Shown here: positions 35,218 to 43,339 of the stretch, one piece after another
How the letters are laid out: each line of letters begins with the position of its first letter
Numbering within the stretch: the stretch's first letter is position 1
The notes under the pieces: model-generated
Database searches by the model: none
What the model was told of the DNA's origin: nothing
What the model saw: the letters and a program-made list of their open reading frames with translations, nothing else
Origin: Halobacillus sp. A1
Lineage (GTDB): Bacteria > Bacillota > Bacilli > Bacillales > Halobacillaceae
Length of the DNA stretch: 64,000 nucleotides
Assembly (NCBI RefSeq): GCF_024189295.1
Contig: NZ_JAIZEN010000007.1
Coordinates: forward strand, 1-64,000
Reading direction: 5' to 3'
Made by a program: the position numbers and the translations under genes

Positions 35218-36261
35218 ATGATGAAAGCTGTTCAAGTAACTGGTTATGGCGATATCGATCGATTGGAAATGGCAGATTTGCCTATTCCGGAGCCAAAAGA
35301 ACATGAAGTATTGGTTAAAGTCGAAGCTTGTGCGATTAATAATACGGAAATCTGGATGAGAGAAGGGGCTTATGGAACCGGTGGAAAATCGGGCTGGCGT
35401 CCAGAAGGAGTTCAGTTCCCACGGATACCAGGTTCTGATATTACGGGGAAAGTCGTACAGGCAGGGTCGAATGTGGAGGAGACAATGGTAGGAAGAAATG
35501 TCGTCCTTTTTCCTTTTACCTCGAGTGGTAAAGAAGGGGAAGAGCATATTTCTGAGGACATGTCGTTCATCGGTTCGGAATATGACGGAGGCTATGCTGA
35601 GTATGTCGTTTGGCCGGCTGAACTTTGTTATGATATGCCTCTCGATGATTACACAGATAGCTGTGTATTTTCAGTGAGTGGCATGACGGCTTGGCATATG
35701 GTGGAGCAAATCGCACCTCAGCCGGGAGAAACGGTGATGGTCACAGGTGCGAACGGTGGCGTCGGTTCGTTAAATGTGCAAATAGCCGCCCATGTTTTTG
35801 GAGCGAAGGTTATCGCCATTGTCGGAGATACAGCGTTAGAAGCGCAAATGAAAGAACTCGGGGCGACTCATGTATTATCTTATAAGTCAGATAACCTGGC
35901 TCAAGAAATTCTTGAAGCGAACGATGGTCCGATAGATGCGGTTCTTGATGTCGTAGGGGACGCACTATTTTCCACGTCTTTGCAAGTCCTGAAAAAAGGC
36001 GGGAAGTTTTGCACGTCCGGTTCAGCCGGTGGCCAGAAAACTGAGCTCGACTTCCGGAGCCTTTACTTAAAGCACATCACTTTATATGGCTCAGTTCTCG
36101 GAACGCGAGACGAGTTCAAACAGATGCTAGCAGCGATTTCAGAAGGTAAGATCAAGCCGGTTCTTGACCGTACCTTCTCGTTGGCAGAAGCCAGGGAAGC
36201 TCAAAGTTATTTTAAAAAATCAGGAAAATTAGGAAAAATCGTTTTGCTGCCGAACAAATGA
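35218..36261 (+). CDS. Quinone oxidoreductase-like medium-chain dehydrogenase
   Basis: A 347-residue NADPH-dependent MDR protein of the QOR type. The N-terminal GroES-like part has KAVQVTGYGDIDRLE and RIPGSDITGKV; the nucleotide-binding part has VMVTGANGGVGSLNVQIA and LGATHVLSYKS; the C-terminus is SGKLGKIVLLP. The zinc-ligand cysteines of alcohol dehydrogenases are absent, so it is a reductase of quinones or enones. CGGAGGGATATC precedes the ATG. Confidence 0.9.
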   Translation: MMKAVQVTGYGDIDRLEMADLPIPEPKEHEVLVKVEACAINNTEIWMREGAYGTGGKSGWRPEGVQFPRIPGSDITGKVVQAGSNVEETMVGRNVVLFPFTSSGKEGEEHISEDMSFIGSEYDGGYAEYVVWPAELCYDMPLDDYTDSCVFSVSGMTAWHMVEQIAPQPGETVMVTGANGGVGSLNVQIAAHVFGAKVIAIVGDTALEAQMKELGATHVLSYKSDNLAQEILEANDGPIDAVLDVVGDALFSTSLQVLKKGGKFCTSGSAGGQKTELDFRSLYLKHITLYGSVLGTRDEFKQMLAAISEGKIKPVLDRTFSLAEAREAQSYFKKSGKLGKIVLLPNK

Positions 36262-36345
36262 TGTCATCTCATCCATTTGGTGTGTTCCTTGAAGCATGAT
36301 AGGCACAAAGAGAGCAGTAGAAATATGAATAAGTCAGCAAAGGAG

Positions 36346-36373
36346 GGAGCGGAATCGTATAGGATTTCGTTCC
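36346..36373 (+). terminator. Rho-independent terminator
   Basis: GGAGCGGAATC and GATTTCGTTCC pair with G-U pairs around 6 nt, followed by seven T. It separates the oxidoreductase gene from the sigma factor operon. Confidence 0.85.
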
Positions 36374-36505
36374 TTTTTTTATAGAGGGATTCAATCAATA
36401 CTGGATAAAAGTTTTTTTACATATTTTAAAAAATCTCCATCACTTTATGGGTCTCAGTCGTTATCTAAGTGAAGGAGCCAATAATTAAACAAAGTGAGTG
36501 GTCTT

Positions 36506-36973
36506 ATGGAAGTGAGTGAGCTATATGAGGAGCTGAAAAGCGATCTGTTCCGTTTTGCTTTTTCGATTGCTCGTCACGAACAAGAAGGGAAGGATCTTGT
36601 GCAGGATGCGTGGATCAAGTCCTTAAAGGAAAAGCAGCTTCTAAGCTTGCCGCGCCATAAACAAAAAGCCTGGTTCTATCGTGTGATGAAGAATAAACTG
36701 ATCGACGAACGGAGAAAAGACCGGCGGTTAACTGAATGGGATGATGATGAAGCGGATTTTCCCGTTCACGAACTGACGCTGGGTCGAATGGAAATGACGG
36801 AGCTGCTCTCCCGCCTGTCGCCTGAGTTGAGCGATATTGTGTTTAAACGGTATTGGTTGGAATTATCGAGTAAAGAAATCGGCGAACAGCTGGGTTTCCC
36901 TGCTTCTACTGTTCGCTTCAAGCTTCAAACGGCAATGAAACAATTACGGAGATATTTAGAGGAGGATAAATGA
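36506..36973 (+). CDS. ECF-type RNA polymerase sigma factor
   Basis: A 155-residue sigma factor with region 2 (ELKSDLFRFAFSIARHEQEG, DLVQDAWIKSL, KAWFYRVMKNKLIDERRK) and region 4 ('LSPELSDIVFKRYWLELSSK', then EIGEQLGFPASTVRFKLQTA). The start could be ATG 36506 or GTG 36494; neither has a strong ribosome binding site. No anti-sigma factor with a transmembrane helix is next to it. It overlaps the following gene, whose start lies in its stop codon, so the two are translated together. Confidence 0.88.
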   Translation: MEVSELYEELKSDLFRFAFSIARHEQEGKDLVQDAWIKSLKEKQLLSLPRHKQKAWFYRVMKNKLIDERRKDRRLTEWDDDEADFPVHELTLGRMEMTELLSRLSPELSDIVFKRYWLELSSKEIGEQLGFPASTVRFKLQTAMKQLRRYLEEDK

Positions 36974-38169
36974 TGGGGCAGCGAATTGGAAATGTAGGGT
37001 TATTAAATTTAATGAATGCAACGGAAGAGAGCTTACAGGACATTGAACGGATTAATAATATCGGTATGGTGCTGTACCCGAAAGAAAAAGCTCACCTTTT
37101 ACCGAAGTTGAACGCCGGCAACATTGGATACTGTGTGGAATTACCGGAAGGGTATCAAGTAGTAAATAGTGACGTCCATGTGGATCAAGCGTATCTTCGC
37201 TCTTTGAGGGAAGGGCTGCGATTATTTGTAAATGGTAACTTGATTATTGAGCACGATGTGCAGGCAGAAGAGTTAAAAGAAAGTTTACTCGAGCTGAAAG
37301 TAAATGGGAAGATTTATTCACCAGGCCGGCTTACAGGTTCGCTTTTCCACTTGATCTCCCATGGAGCGATGGATGTGGAATCCTATGAGGGAGAAGAGCT
37401 GCGTTTTGAAAATGGAGAGTTTGAGCTCACAAACGCTTATTTACATTCAGCCGAAACAGCTATCCGTTTAACTGTAAACGGAAAGCTCAAATTGCACGCT
37501 GATTTAGACTTGGATTTGTTCCAGCAAAAGATCCACCAGATCGAAGTCAATGGTGTGATCATCCTTTACGCCCTACAAGAAACAGCTTTTTATAAAAAAA
37601 CAGGCTCTTTGACTTCAGCTAAAGTGGAGGTTATTCCTGAAGGATACCTGCAACTGACGAAACCGATGCGTCTTAACAGCCGGTCCATTAAACGATTCCA
37701 TGGCAAGAAGCTTTACACGAAAAAGCCGGTTATTATCGAAGCGGATGTTACGCGCGAAGCTTTTTCGATCGCGGCCATTCATTCTACGTCCATTGTAGTT
37801 TGTCCTGAGGAGATTGAGGATCTCGTTTACGAAACATGCCCATCTTTGGATACTGAAGTATTATCTTATGAAGACCGTTTTCTCTTTATAGAAGGAGAAG
37901 AACGATGGACGAATGAGCAGCTGGAAGCTTTGCAGCACCCGACGGCTTTTATTGTAGAAGGGATGTTGACGTTAGGAAGCGATGTATCGTCGGAGGTACT
38001 GTTATCAAAAGTGAAAACGTTAGATATATTTGGTGCAGTAGTCGTAGAGAACGCAGCGCTAAAAGGCAGCCTGCAGCAGCTGATGCGTGTAAATACTGGA
38101 GTGATCGAAGATGATCATAAAAAGGGAATTGGTTCGAGTTTAGGCAATTTGGGTGAGTTGATGTTGTGA
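36973..38169 (+). CDS. Five-repeat protein coupled to the sigma factor, function unknown
   Basis: A 398-residue soluble protein with no signal or membrane helix. About five imperfect units of roughly 80 residues can be seen, each opening with a strand pair like LRLFVNGNLIIEHDV or IRLTVNGKLKLHADL, then a helix and LEVNGxI. Units start near residues 2, 82, 162, 245 and 308. GGAGG precedes ATG 36973 (also ATG 36970). The overlap with the sigma gene suggests it regulates or is a partner of that factor. I do not recognise the family. Confidence 0.75.
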   Translation: MGQRIGNVGLLNLMNATEESLQDIERINNIGMVLYPKEKAHLLPKLNAGNIGYCVELPEGYQVVNSDVHVDQAYLRSLREGLRLFVNGNLIIEHDVQAEELKESLLELKVNGKIYSPGRLTGSLFHLISHGAMDVESYEGEELRFENGEFELTNAYLHSAETAIRLTVNGKLKLHADLDLDLFQQKIHQIEVNGVIILYALQETAFYKKTGSLTSAKVEVIPEGYLQLTKPMRLNSRSIKRFHGKKLYTKKPVIIEADVTREAFSIAAIHSTSIVVCPEEIEDLVYETCPSLDTEVLSYEDRFLFIEGEERWTNEQLEALQHPTAFIVEGMLTLGSDVSSEVLLSKVKTLDIFGAVVVENAALKGSLQQLMRVNTGVIEDDHKKGIGSSLGNLGELML

Positions 38170-38204
38170 CCGTGCTTATCTTCATATAGAAAGGAAGGGG
38201 CAGA

Positions 38205-38336
38205 ATGACGATTCACTTTCTCATATTTACAATCCATATTACGAGAAAAAAGCGGGATAAACACTCATCTGTATATTATAACGATGCACAGGACCAGCTT
38301 CTAAGCCGTAAAGCTTATTACCGGAATTTACAGTAA
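38205..38336 (+). CDS. YrzI-like small protein
   Basis: A 43-residue peptide whose start, MTIHFLIFTIHITRKKRD, resembles the YrzI pattern (MTxxxxFFTITITKRK), a small sporulation-associated Bacillus family. AAGGAAGGGG precedes the ATG. It lies 35 bp after the sigma-linked repeat gene and is followed by a terminator, so it may be the last gene of that operon. Confidence 0.5.
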   Translation: MTIHFLIFTIHITRKKRDKHSSVYYNDAQDQLLSRKAYYRNLQ

Positions 38337-38347
38337 TATTTGATATT

Positions 38348-38378
38348 AAAACAGCACATCATCTAAAATGTGCTGTTT
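38348..38378 (+). terminator. Rho-independent terminator of the sigma factor operon
   Basis: AAACAGCACAT and ATGTGCTGTTT pair perfectly around 9 nt, followed by TTTTT. Confidence 0.9.
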
Positions 38379-38456
38379 TTTTACATTTAAATGAAAATTT
38401 AAACAAATCAGAAAATTATGGTAGTATGGCTTTAATATTATAAAAGGAGGGCTTGC

Positions 38457-39392
38457 ATGAACTTTCTGACAGCAGAACAAGTCAATGAACGATTTACGAT
38501 GGAAGAGACCATCCGTTCCATTGAACAATTTTACTTAGAAGACAGCAAAGGTGATATCATTATGCCCGATCGGATGCATATTGAAGATGGGGACAATACG
38601 AGTTTATTAATGCCATCTTATTACGGGGATTATTATGCGACGAAGCTCGTCGGGGTAGCGCCTCACAATTCATCGATAGGCAAGCCGACGATTCATGGAT
38701 TGATGGTCTTATACAGTCGCAAGACGATGGAGCCGCTCTTAATGTGTGATGCCATGCCGATTACGGCACTGCGTACTGGAGCGCTTGGCGGTCTTGGAAT
38801 GAAGTATTTATCGAAAGAAGGTGCTTCATCTCTTGGAATTATCGGGACTGGAACACAAGGCTGGAGTCATCTGCAGTCTGCTTGTGCGGTTCGCCCTATT
38901 CAAAAAGTGAAAGTGTTCAACCGCAGTCAGGATAAACTTTCGGCATTTATAGATAAAGCCAGAGATGCTTTTCCAAGCTTACATATTGAACAAGCCTCCT
39001 TGGAAGATTTAGTGCGAGGTTCAGACTTGATTGTCACCACTACAACCTCTGAGAAGCCTGTCCTCCCTGAGCTGGATGCTTCCAGTTATAAGGGGAAACA
39101 AGTTGTCGGTGTCGGATCTTTTCGTCCATCGATGCAGGAGATTCCTGACAGTGTTTTAAAGAATGCAGACGAAGTGTATGTGGATGCGCCGAGCGCTTTT
39201 CGTGAATCAGGAGATATGATTCGTGCGAAGGAGCTTGGCGTCGCCCCCGAACAAACGCTGTCCCTCAAAGAAATCATTGAACGCAATCATCGTCCAAAGA
39301 ATCCGGAAGAGCAGTCGATTATTTTTAAATCAGTAGGGGCGGCAATTTTTGACTTAGTTGTTACGAAAGCTTTATATGAAAAAATCCGCTAA
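38457..39392 (+). CDS. Ornithine cyclodeaminase / mu-crystallin family protein
   Basis: A 311-residue NAD(P)-binding protein: 'KLVGVAPHNSSIGKPTIHGL', then MPITALRTGALGGLGMKYLS, the Rossmann motif GIIGTGTQGWSHLQ, and GSFRPSMQEIP. Family members are ornithine cyclodeaminase, alanine or ketimine reductases; the exact reaction is not evident. AAAGGAGGGCTTGC precedes the ATG. It is the first of four genes ending with an unknown protein at 41678, and the third encodes a sodium symporter, so uptake and use of one amine or amino acid is likely. Confidence 0.9.
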   Translation: MNFLTAEQVNERFTMEETIRSIEQFYLEDSKGDIIMPDRMHIEDGDNTSLLMPSYYGDYYATKLVGVAPHNSSIGKPTIHGLMVLYSRKTMEPLLMCDAMPITALRTGALGGLGMKYLSKEGASSLGIIGTGTQGWSHLQSACAVRPIQKVKVFNRSQDKLSAFIDKARDAFPSLHIEQASLEDLVRGSDLIVTTTTSEKPVLPELDASSYKGKQVVGVGSFRPSMQEIPDSVLKNADEVYVDAPSAFRESGDMIRAKELGVAPEQTLSLKEIIERNHRPKNPEEQSIIFKSVGAAIFDLVVTKALYEKIR

Positions 39393-39408
39393 GAGAGGAT
39401 GAAGACGT

Positions 39409-39627
39409 GTGAAGGAAATGACGAAATCAAAATGGAAAGACCCCGGCATCATCATGGTTATCGCGCTCGTTATCATCTCAGGTATAGTATGGATCTGGTG
39501 GCCGACAGAAGTGTATTGGATGGGGATTTCCCTGGCCGGCTGGCTCATGTTCTTCTGTTTCTTTATTTGGCTGCTGTTAACGATTATCTATGTGATTTGG
39601 ATTGAAAAAATAGAAAAACGATCATAA
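39409..39627 (+). CDS. Small two-helix partner of the sodium:solute symporter
   Basis: A 72-residue protein with helices at about 15-33 and 38-62. The GTG start is preceded by GAGAGGATG. It sits directly upstream of the symporter by 14 bp, as do small membrane subunits in several sodium:solute symporter operons (the YhdT/PanF arrangement is one example). Partnership is inferred from position. Confidence 0.65.
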   Translation: MKEMTKSKWKDPGIIMVIALVIISGIVWIWWPTEVYWMGISLAGWLMFFCFFIWLLLTIIYVIWIEKIEKRS

Positions 39628-39641
39628 AGGAGCTGTAGACT

Positions 39642-41078
39642 ATGAAAGGAATGGAAACTTCCATATTAGCATTCTACTTGATCATCATGACGATCATCGG
39701 CATTTATTTTGCCAAGAGAGCACACTCCTCTGAAGATGATTACTGGACGGCAGGACGTAACATCAACAGCTTCGTAGGTTCCTTTGCTTTATTCGCGGCT
39801 GTCGCAAGCTCCAGTTCCTTAATGGGAGCTGTCGGGTCTGGTGTTGCCCTCGGACTTCCGTTCTTATTTGCGTACGGATTCGGAGCTGTAGCCATCCCCT
39901 CTTTTGCCCTCTTTCTCATTGCCGGACAGATCCGCCGCTCCGGTGTAAATACAATGCCGGAATTTTTCAAAATCCGCTTTGGAAAACCGGTCCAAATCGT
40001 TGCAGCGGTCATTGTCGTACTTACAATGACATTCTATATGGTACCCCAGCTGACAGCGTCTGGTTTAATTGGTTCCTACGTGCTTGGTATTGAATACACG
40101 ACGGCCGTTATTTTCCTCGGGATCGGATTTACGCTGTATGCGGCGCTTGGCGGCATGTGGGCGATTACTTATACAGACCTGATTCAGGGCGCTGTCATGG
40201 TGATCGGCATGTTCGTGCTCTCCATCATTATTTTGGTTGACCATGAAGGCGTGGGCACGTTAATTCAGGACGCTCTTGCTGTCGATCCCGCTTTTGGAGA
40301 TATTACTCAGCCCTGGATGTCATACTTCGGCTTATTTGTCGCTTTCCTATGGTTCGGTGTCGTATCTCCTTCCGCCGTTATGCGTAACTTTGCTTCACGT
40401 GATGCGAAAACGGCCCGCCGCTCAGCACTCGGGGCATGTATTTTGTATTTATCCGTATTTATCTTTGGTGCAATTATTGCTTCTGCTGGAGCGAGCCTGG
40501 GCGTTATCGAATCACTAGATAATCAGGATATGATATTCATTTCTGTCATTGAGCACTACATGCCTCCAATTCTTGCGGGCTTCATGCTGGCTGGATTATT
40601 AGCAGCCATCATGTCTTCAGCTGACGCGATGCTGCTAGCGGTGTCCGCTGGTGTTGCCCATGACTTGTACAAAGGACACATTAATAAAAACGCATCAGAA
40701 AAATCAGTTACAAGGATCGGGTTTGTCGTCATGATGCTTGCCAGCCTTGTCGGTATTTATTTTGCCATCGATCCACCGCAGCTTATTGCGATCATGGTCG
40801 GCTGGGTAAGCGGCGCGATGCTTTCTGCCTTCGGCTTCCCGCTTGTGCTCGGTATTTGGTGGAAACGTGCGAATATGCCAGGTGCACTAGCAGGTATGAT
40901 TGGCGGGGCAATTGCCTTTATTATCATGGCCCTCCTGCCATTTGCTCTCGTTGCTGAACCTATTGTAGCGGCACCTGTTTCCGCTATTCTAACGATTGTA
41001 GTCAGCCTGATGACCTCGCCGCCATCAGAAGAAATGCAAAGTGAAGTCGATCGCTATCACACTCATATCGAGTCATAA
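39642..41078 (+). CDS. Sodium:solute symporter (SSS family)
   Basis: A 478-residue transporter with about 13 helices. Family marks are 'DDYWTAGRNINSFVGSFALF', 'GYAALGGMWAITYTDLIQG'-type helix (AALGGMWAITYTDLIQGAVM), FMLAGLLAAIMSSADAMLLA and 'SSLMGAVGSG'. It should import a solute with sodium; the closest subfamilies carry proline or pantothenate. AAAGGAGCTGTAG precedes the ATG. Its neighbours suggest an amino acid or imine substrate. Confidence 0.92.
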   Translation: MKGMETSILAFYLIIMTIIGIYFAKRAHSSEDDYWTAGRNINSFVGSFALFAAVASSSSLMGAVGSGVALGLPFLFAYGFGAVAIPSFALFLIAGQIRRSGVNTMPEFFKIRFGKPVQIVAAVIVVLTMTFYMVPQLTASGLIGSYVLGIEYTTAVIFLGIGFTLYAALGGMWAITYTDLIQGAVMVIGMFVLSIIILVDHEGVGTLIQDALAVDPAFGDITQPWMSYFGLFVAFLWFGVVSPSAVMRNFASRDAKTARRSALGACILYLSVFIFGAIIASAGASLGVIESLDNQDMIFISVIEHYMPPILAGFMLAGLLAAIMSSADAMLLAVSAGVAHDLYKGHINKNASEKSVTRIGFVVMMLASLVGIYFAIDPPQLIAIMVGWVSGAMLSAFGFPLVLGIWWKRANMPGALAGMIGGAIAFIIMALLPFALVAEPIVAAPVSAILTIVVSLMTSPPSEEMQSEVDRYHTHIES

Positions 41079-41090
41079 AGGATGAAACGA

Positions 41091-41678
41091 ATGGAAACAT
41101 TGAAAAATAAATCCCTCCGCCTGATCGGTACAGGTGGAGGGATAACCGAAGCTGACCTGCCTAAAAACATTTATAAAAACCTCGGAGTTCAGCAGAAAAT
41201 GAACCGCAGCCTTGATTCGGACTATATTAAAAACCATATGACGAGCGTGAAGCGGGTCTATCACCCCTTGTGGATTGCCAAGCTGCTCGTCATCGCCGAC
41301 CGCAAACCATTTCCACCTAGAAAAAAGCCGAACATGGCGTTTGTAGATGCTGTGTCCGGATATCGCGGCCTTTTTCCAAGCGTGCCGCCGATGAATGAAA
41401 TCGAAGTGGAAAGTGGAGAAGTCGTCCCCGCCCAATTAACGAAACAGCAAGTTGAGGACATCTATGTGGTAGATGTCCAGCAAAAGCAAATCAATCGCAG
41501 TTATGTACTAAAGAAACCCCGCTACCACCTGGAAGATCTTTTTCTTACGTATTTGCCGCTTTGGAAGGTGAGCGTGGACTCTGATTATTTAACGAAAGAA
41601 TTCGTTATTAATGCGAATACAGGGGATTCGGAAGAGTATATGAGTAAGTTGTGGGGAGGCGCAGAATGGCGGTTGTAG
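41091..41678 (+). CDS. Unknown protein, last gene of the symporter operon
   Basis: A 195-residue soluble protein without recognisable domain. Blocks of note are LRLIGTGGGITEADLPKNIY near the N-terminus, VDAVSGYRGLFPSVPPM in the middle and WGGAEWRL at the end. ATG 41091 is chosen because AAAGG ends 9 bases upstream; ATG 41082 overlaps it. It starts within 13 bp of the symporter stop. Function may be linked to substrate handling, but this is a guess. Confidence 0.7.
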   Translation: METLKNKSLRLIGTGGGITEADLPKNIYKNLGVQQKMNRSLDSDYIKNHMTSVKRVYHPLWIAKLLVIADRKPFPPRKKPNMAFVDAVSGYRGLFPSVPPMNEIEVESGEVVPAQLTKQQVEDIYVVDVQQKQINRSYVLKKPRYHLEDLFLTYLPLWKVSVDSDYLTKEFVINANTGDSEEYMSKLWGGAEWRL

Positions 41679-41724
41679 CCAAGTTTTCCAGGTAACTAGA
41701 TAAAATTAAAACTTGAACGAACGT

Positions 41725-41753
41725 GACGCAATTCCCAGCGATGGAATTGCGTC
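41725..41753 (+). terminator. Rho-independent terminator of the symporter operon
   Basis: GACGCAATTCC and GGAATTGCGTC pair perfectly around 7 nt, followed by TTTTG. Confidence 0.88.
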
Positions 41754-41847
41754 TTTTGTTTCAGAGGGCAGGGTTGAGTAAATGGTTGTACTATGAAACA
41801 ATTGGAACAAAGAAGAACTTTATAGTTTGATCGAAGGGAGCATCTCA

Positions 41848-42387
41848 ATGGGAGTGAAAACAAAAGTGATCGCCATCGGAGCTGTGTCAGGCGGAGGGAA
41901 AACGTCAGTAAGTAAGGAGTTAAATAAGGAACTACCTTCTTCGCATGCCTTGTTCTTTGACGATTACAGCTTTGAAGGTGCACCGGATGACCTGGTTAAG
42001 TGGGTACAGCAAGGACCAGACTACAATCAATGGAATGTAGAACCTCTATTGATAGATATCCAGTCATTATTAACTGCTAAAGAAACCCCATCATACATAA
42101 TACTGGATTATCCGTTTGCCTATAAAAATGACATCCTGAAGAGTTTTATTGACTTAGCTGTTTATATAGACACACCACTCGACATAGCGATGGCGAGAAG
42201 AATGTTAAGAGATCACAAGAATAGCTCAGCTTCTGATATCCATAACGATGCAGGTTTTTATTTGGAAAAAGGCAGACAAGCTTATGTAGAAATGATACAT
42301 ACAATAAAACCGAACTCCGATCTCATTATAGAAGGTACACTACCACTCTATAAAATAGTAAATGTAATTGTACAAGAGCTTGATTAG
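41848..42387 (+). CDS. Uridine kinase-like P-loop kinase
   Basis: A 179-residue protein with P-loop GAVSGGGKTSVSK, a DDYSFEGAPDD motif and a 'DTPLDIAMARRMLRDH' lid region. These fit small phosphoribulokinase/uridine kinase-like proteins such as YdjJ or AAA-type kinases annotated as uridine kinase. The phosphate acceptor is unknown. AAGGGAGCATC precedes the ATG; an in-frame TTG at 41827 lacks a site. Confidence 0.82.
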   Translation: MGVKTKVIAIGAVSGGGKTSVSKELNKELPSSHALFFDDYSFEGAPDDLVKWVQQGPDYNQWNVEPLLIDIQSLLTAKETPSYIILDYPFAYKNDILKSFIDLAVYIDTPLDIAMARRMLRDHKNSSASDIHNDAGFYLEKGRQAYVEMIHTIKPNSDLIIEGTLPLYKIVNVIVQELD

Positions 42388-42524
42388 GAATTGAATAAAA
42401 AAATCTTATGTTTTAAATAGGCATCTTGATTACGCGATCTTCAGGTACATTTTTTTTATATACTTGTATAATCTTCTGATAAACTTTTAAGGAGCTTCAA
42501 AATTTTACACAAGGAGAGAAACCA

Positions 42525-43187
42525 ATGACTCAATCATTAATTTTTGATATGGATGGAACATTATTTCAAACAGACAGAATACTGGAATTATCATTAGAAG
42601 ATACGTTCAATCATCTTAGGTCCCTCCAAAAATGGGATGCAGCGACCCCGGTAGATAAATACCGGGAAATCATGGGAGTTCCTTTACCACAAGTTTGGGA
42701 AACATTACTGCCTCATCACTCAGAGGCGGTAAGAGAAGAAATGAATACATATTTTCTCGATAGTTTAATTGAAAACATTAGAAATGGGAAAGGGGCTTTA
42801 TATCCCAATGTAGTCGAAGTTTTTGAATACTTAAAGAAAAATGGCTGCTCTATTTACATAGCAAGCAATGGATTAACGGATTACTTAAAAGCCATCGTAC
42901 GTCATTACAACCTGGACCGCTGGGTTACTGAAACGTTTAGCATTCAACAAATACAAACACTGGATAAAGCGGATTTGGTCAGTCACATTTTAGAGAAATA
43001 TAATATTCACGATTCAGCCGTTGTCGGAGACCGCTTGTCTGATATAAATGCTGCAAAAAAGAATTCTTTAACAGCGATAGGATGCCGATTTGATTTTGCT
43101 CGTGAAGAGGAACTGTCTCAAGCTGATCTGGTAATCGATGATTTAATAGATTTAAAAACAATCATAGATCAAATGTATTCAAACTAA
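42525..43187 (+). CDS. HAD-superfamily hydrolase
   Basis: A 220-residue phosphatase. Motif I is FDMDGTLFQTD with nucleophile Asp8, motif II is IYIASNG, and motif III/IV is KADLV and VVGDRLSDINAA. A four-helix cap follows motif I, as in phosphoglycolate phosphatase-like subfamily. Substrate unknown. AAGGAGAGAAACC precedes the ATG. Confidence 0.9.
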   Translation: MTQSLIFDMDGTLFQTDRILELSLEDTFNHLRSLQKWDAATPVDKYREIMGVPLPQVWETLLPHHSEAVREEMNTYFLDSLIENIRNGKGALYPNVVEVFEYLKKNGCSIYIASNGLTDYLKAIVRHYNLDRWVTETFSIQQIQTLDKADLVSHILEKYNIHDSAVVGDRLSDINAAKKNSLTAIGCRFDFAREEELSQADLVIDDLIDLKTIIDQMYSN

Positions 43188-43266
43188 TAGATCTAGATTA
43201 ACAGACTATCGAATAGATCTGATATATAAGTATGGTGATTTTATTATATAAGTATAATGAATGCAC

Positions 43267-43300
43267 AACAAAAAGGCTCTAAATCAAGAGCCTTTTTGTT
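43267..43300. terminator. Bidirectional Rho-independent terminator
   Basis: AACAAAAAGGCTCT and AGAGCCTTTTTGTT pair perfectly around AAATCA. It lies between the convergent HAD gene and the membrane protein gene at 43340, and serves both. Confidence 0.88.
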
Positions 43301-43339
43301 GTGACAATAATAAAAGAATTTGTCGGGGAAGGTGCCAGT

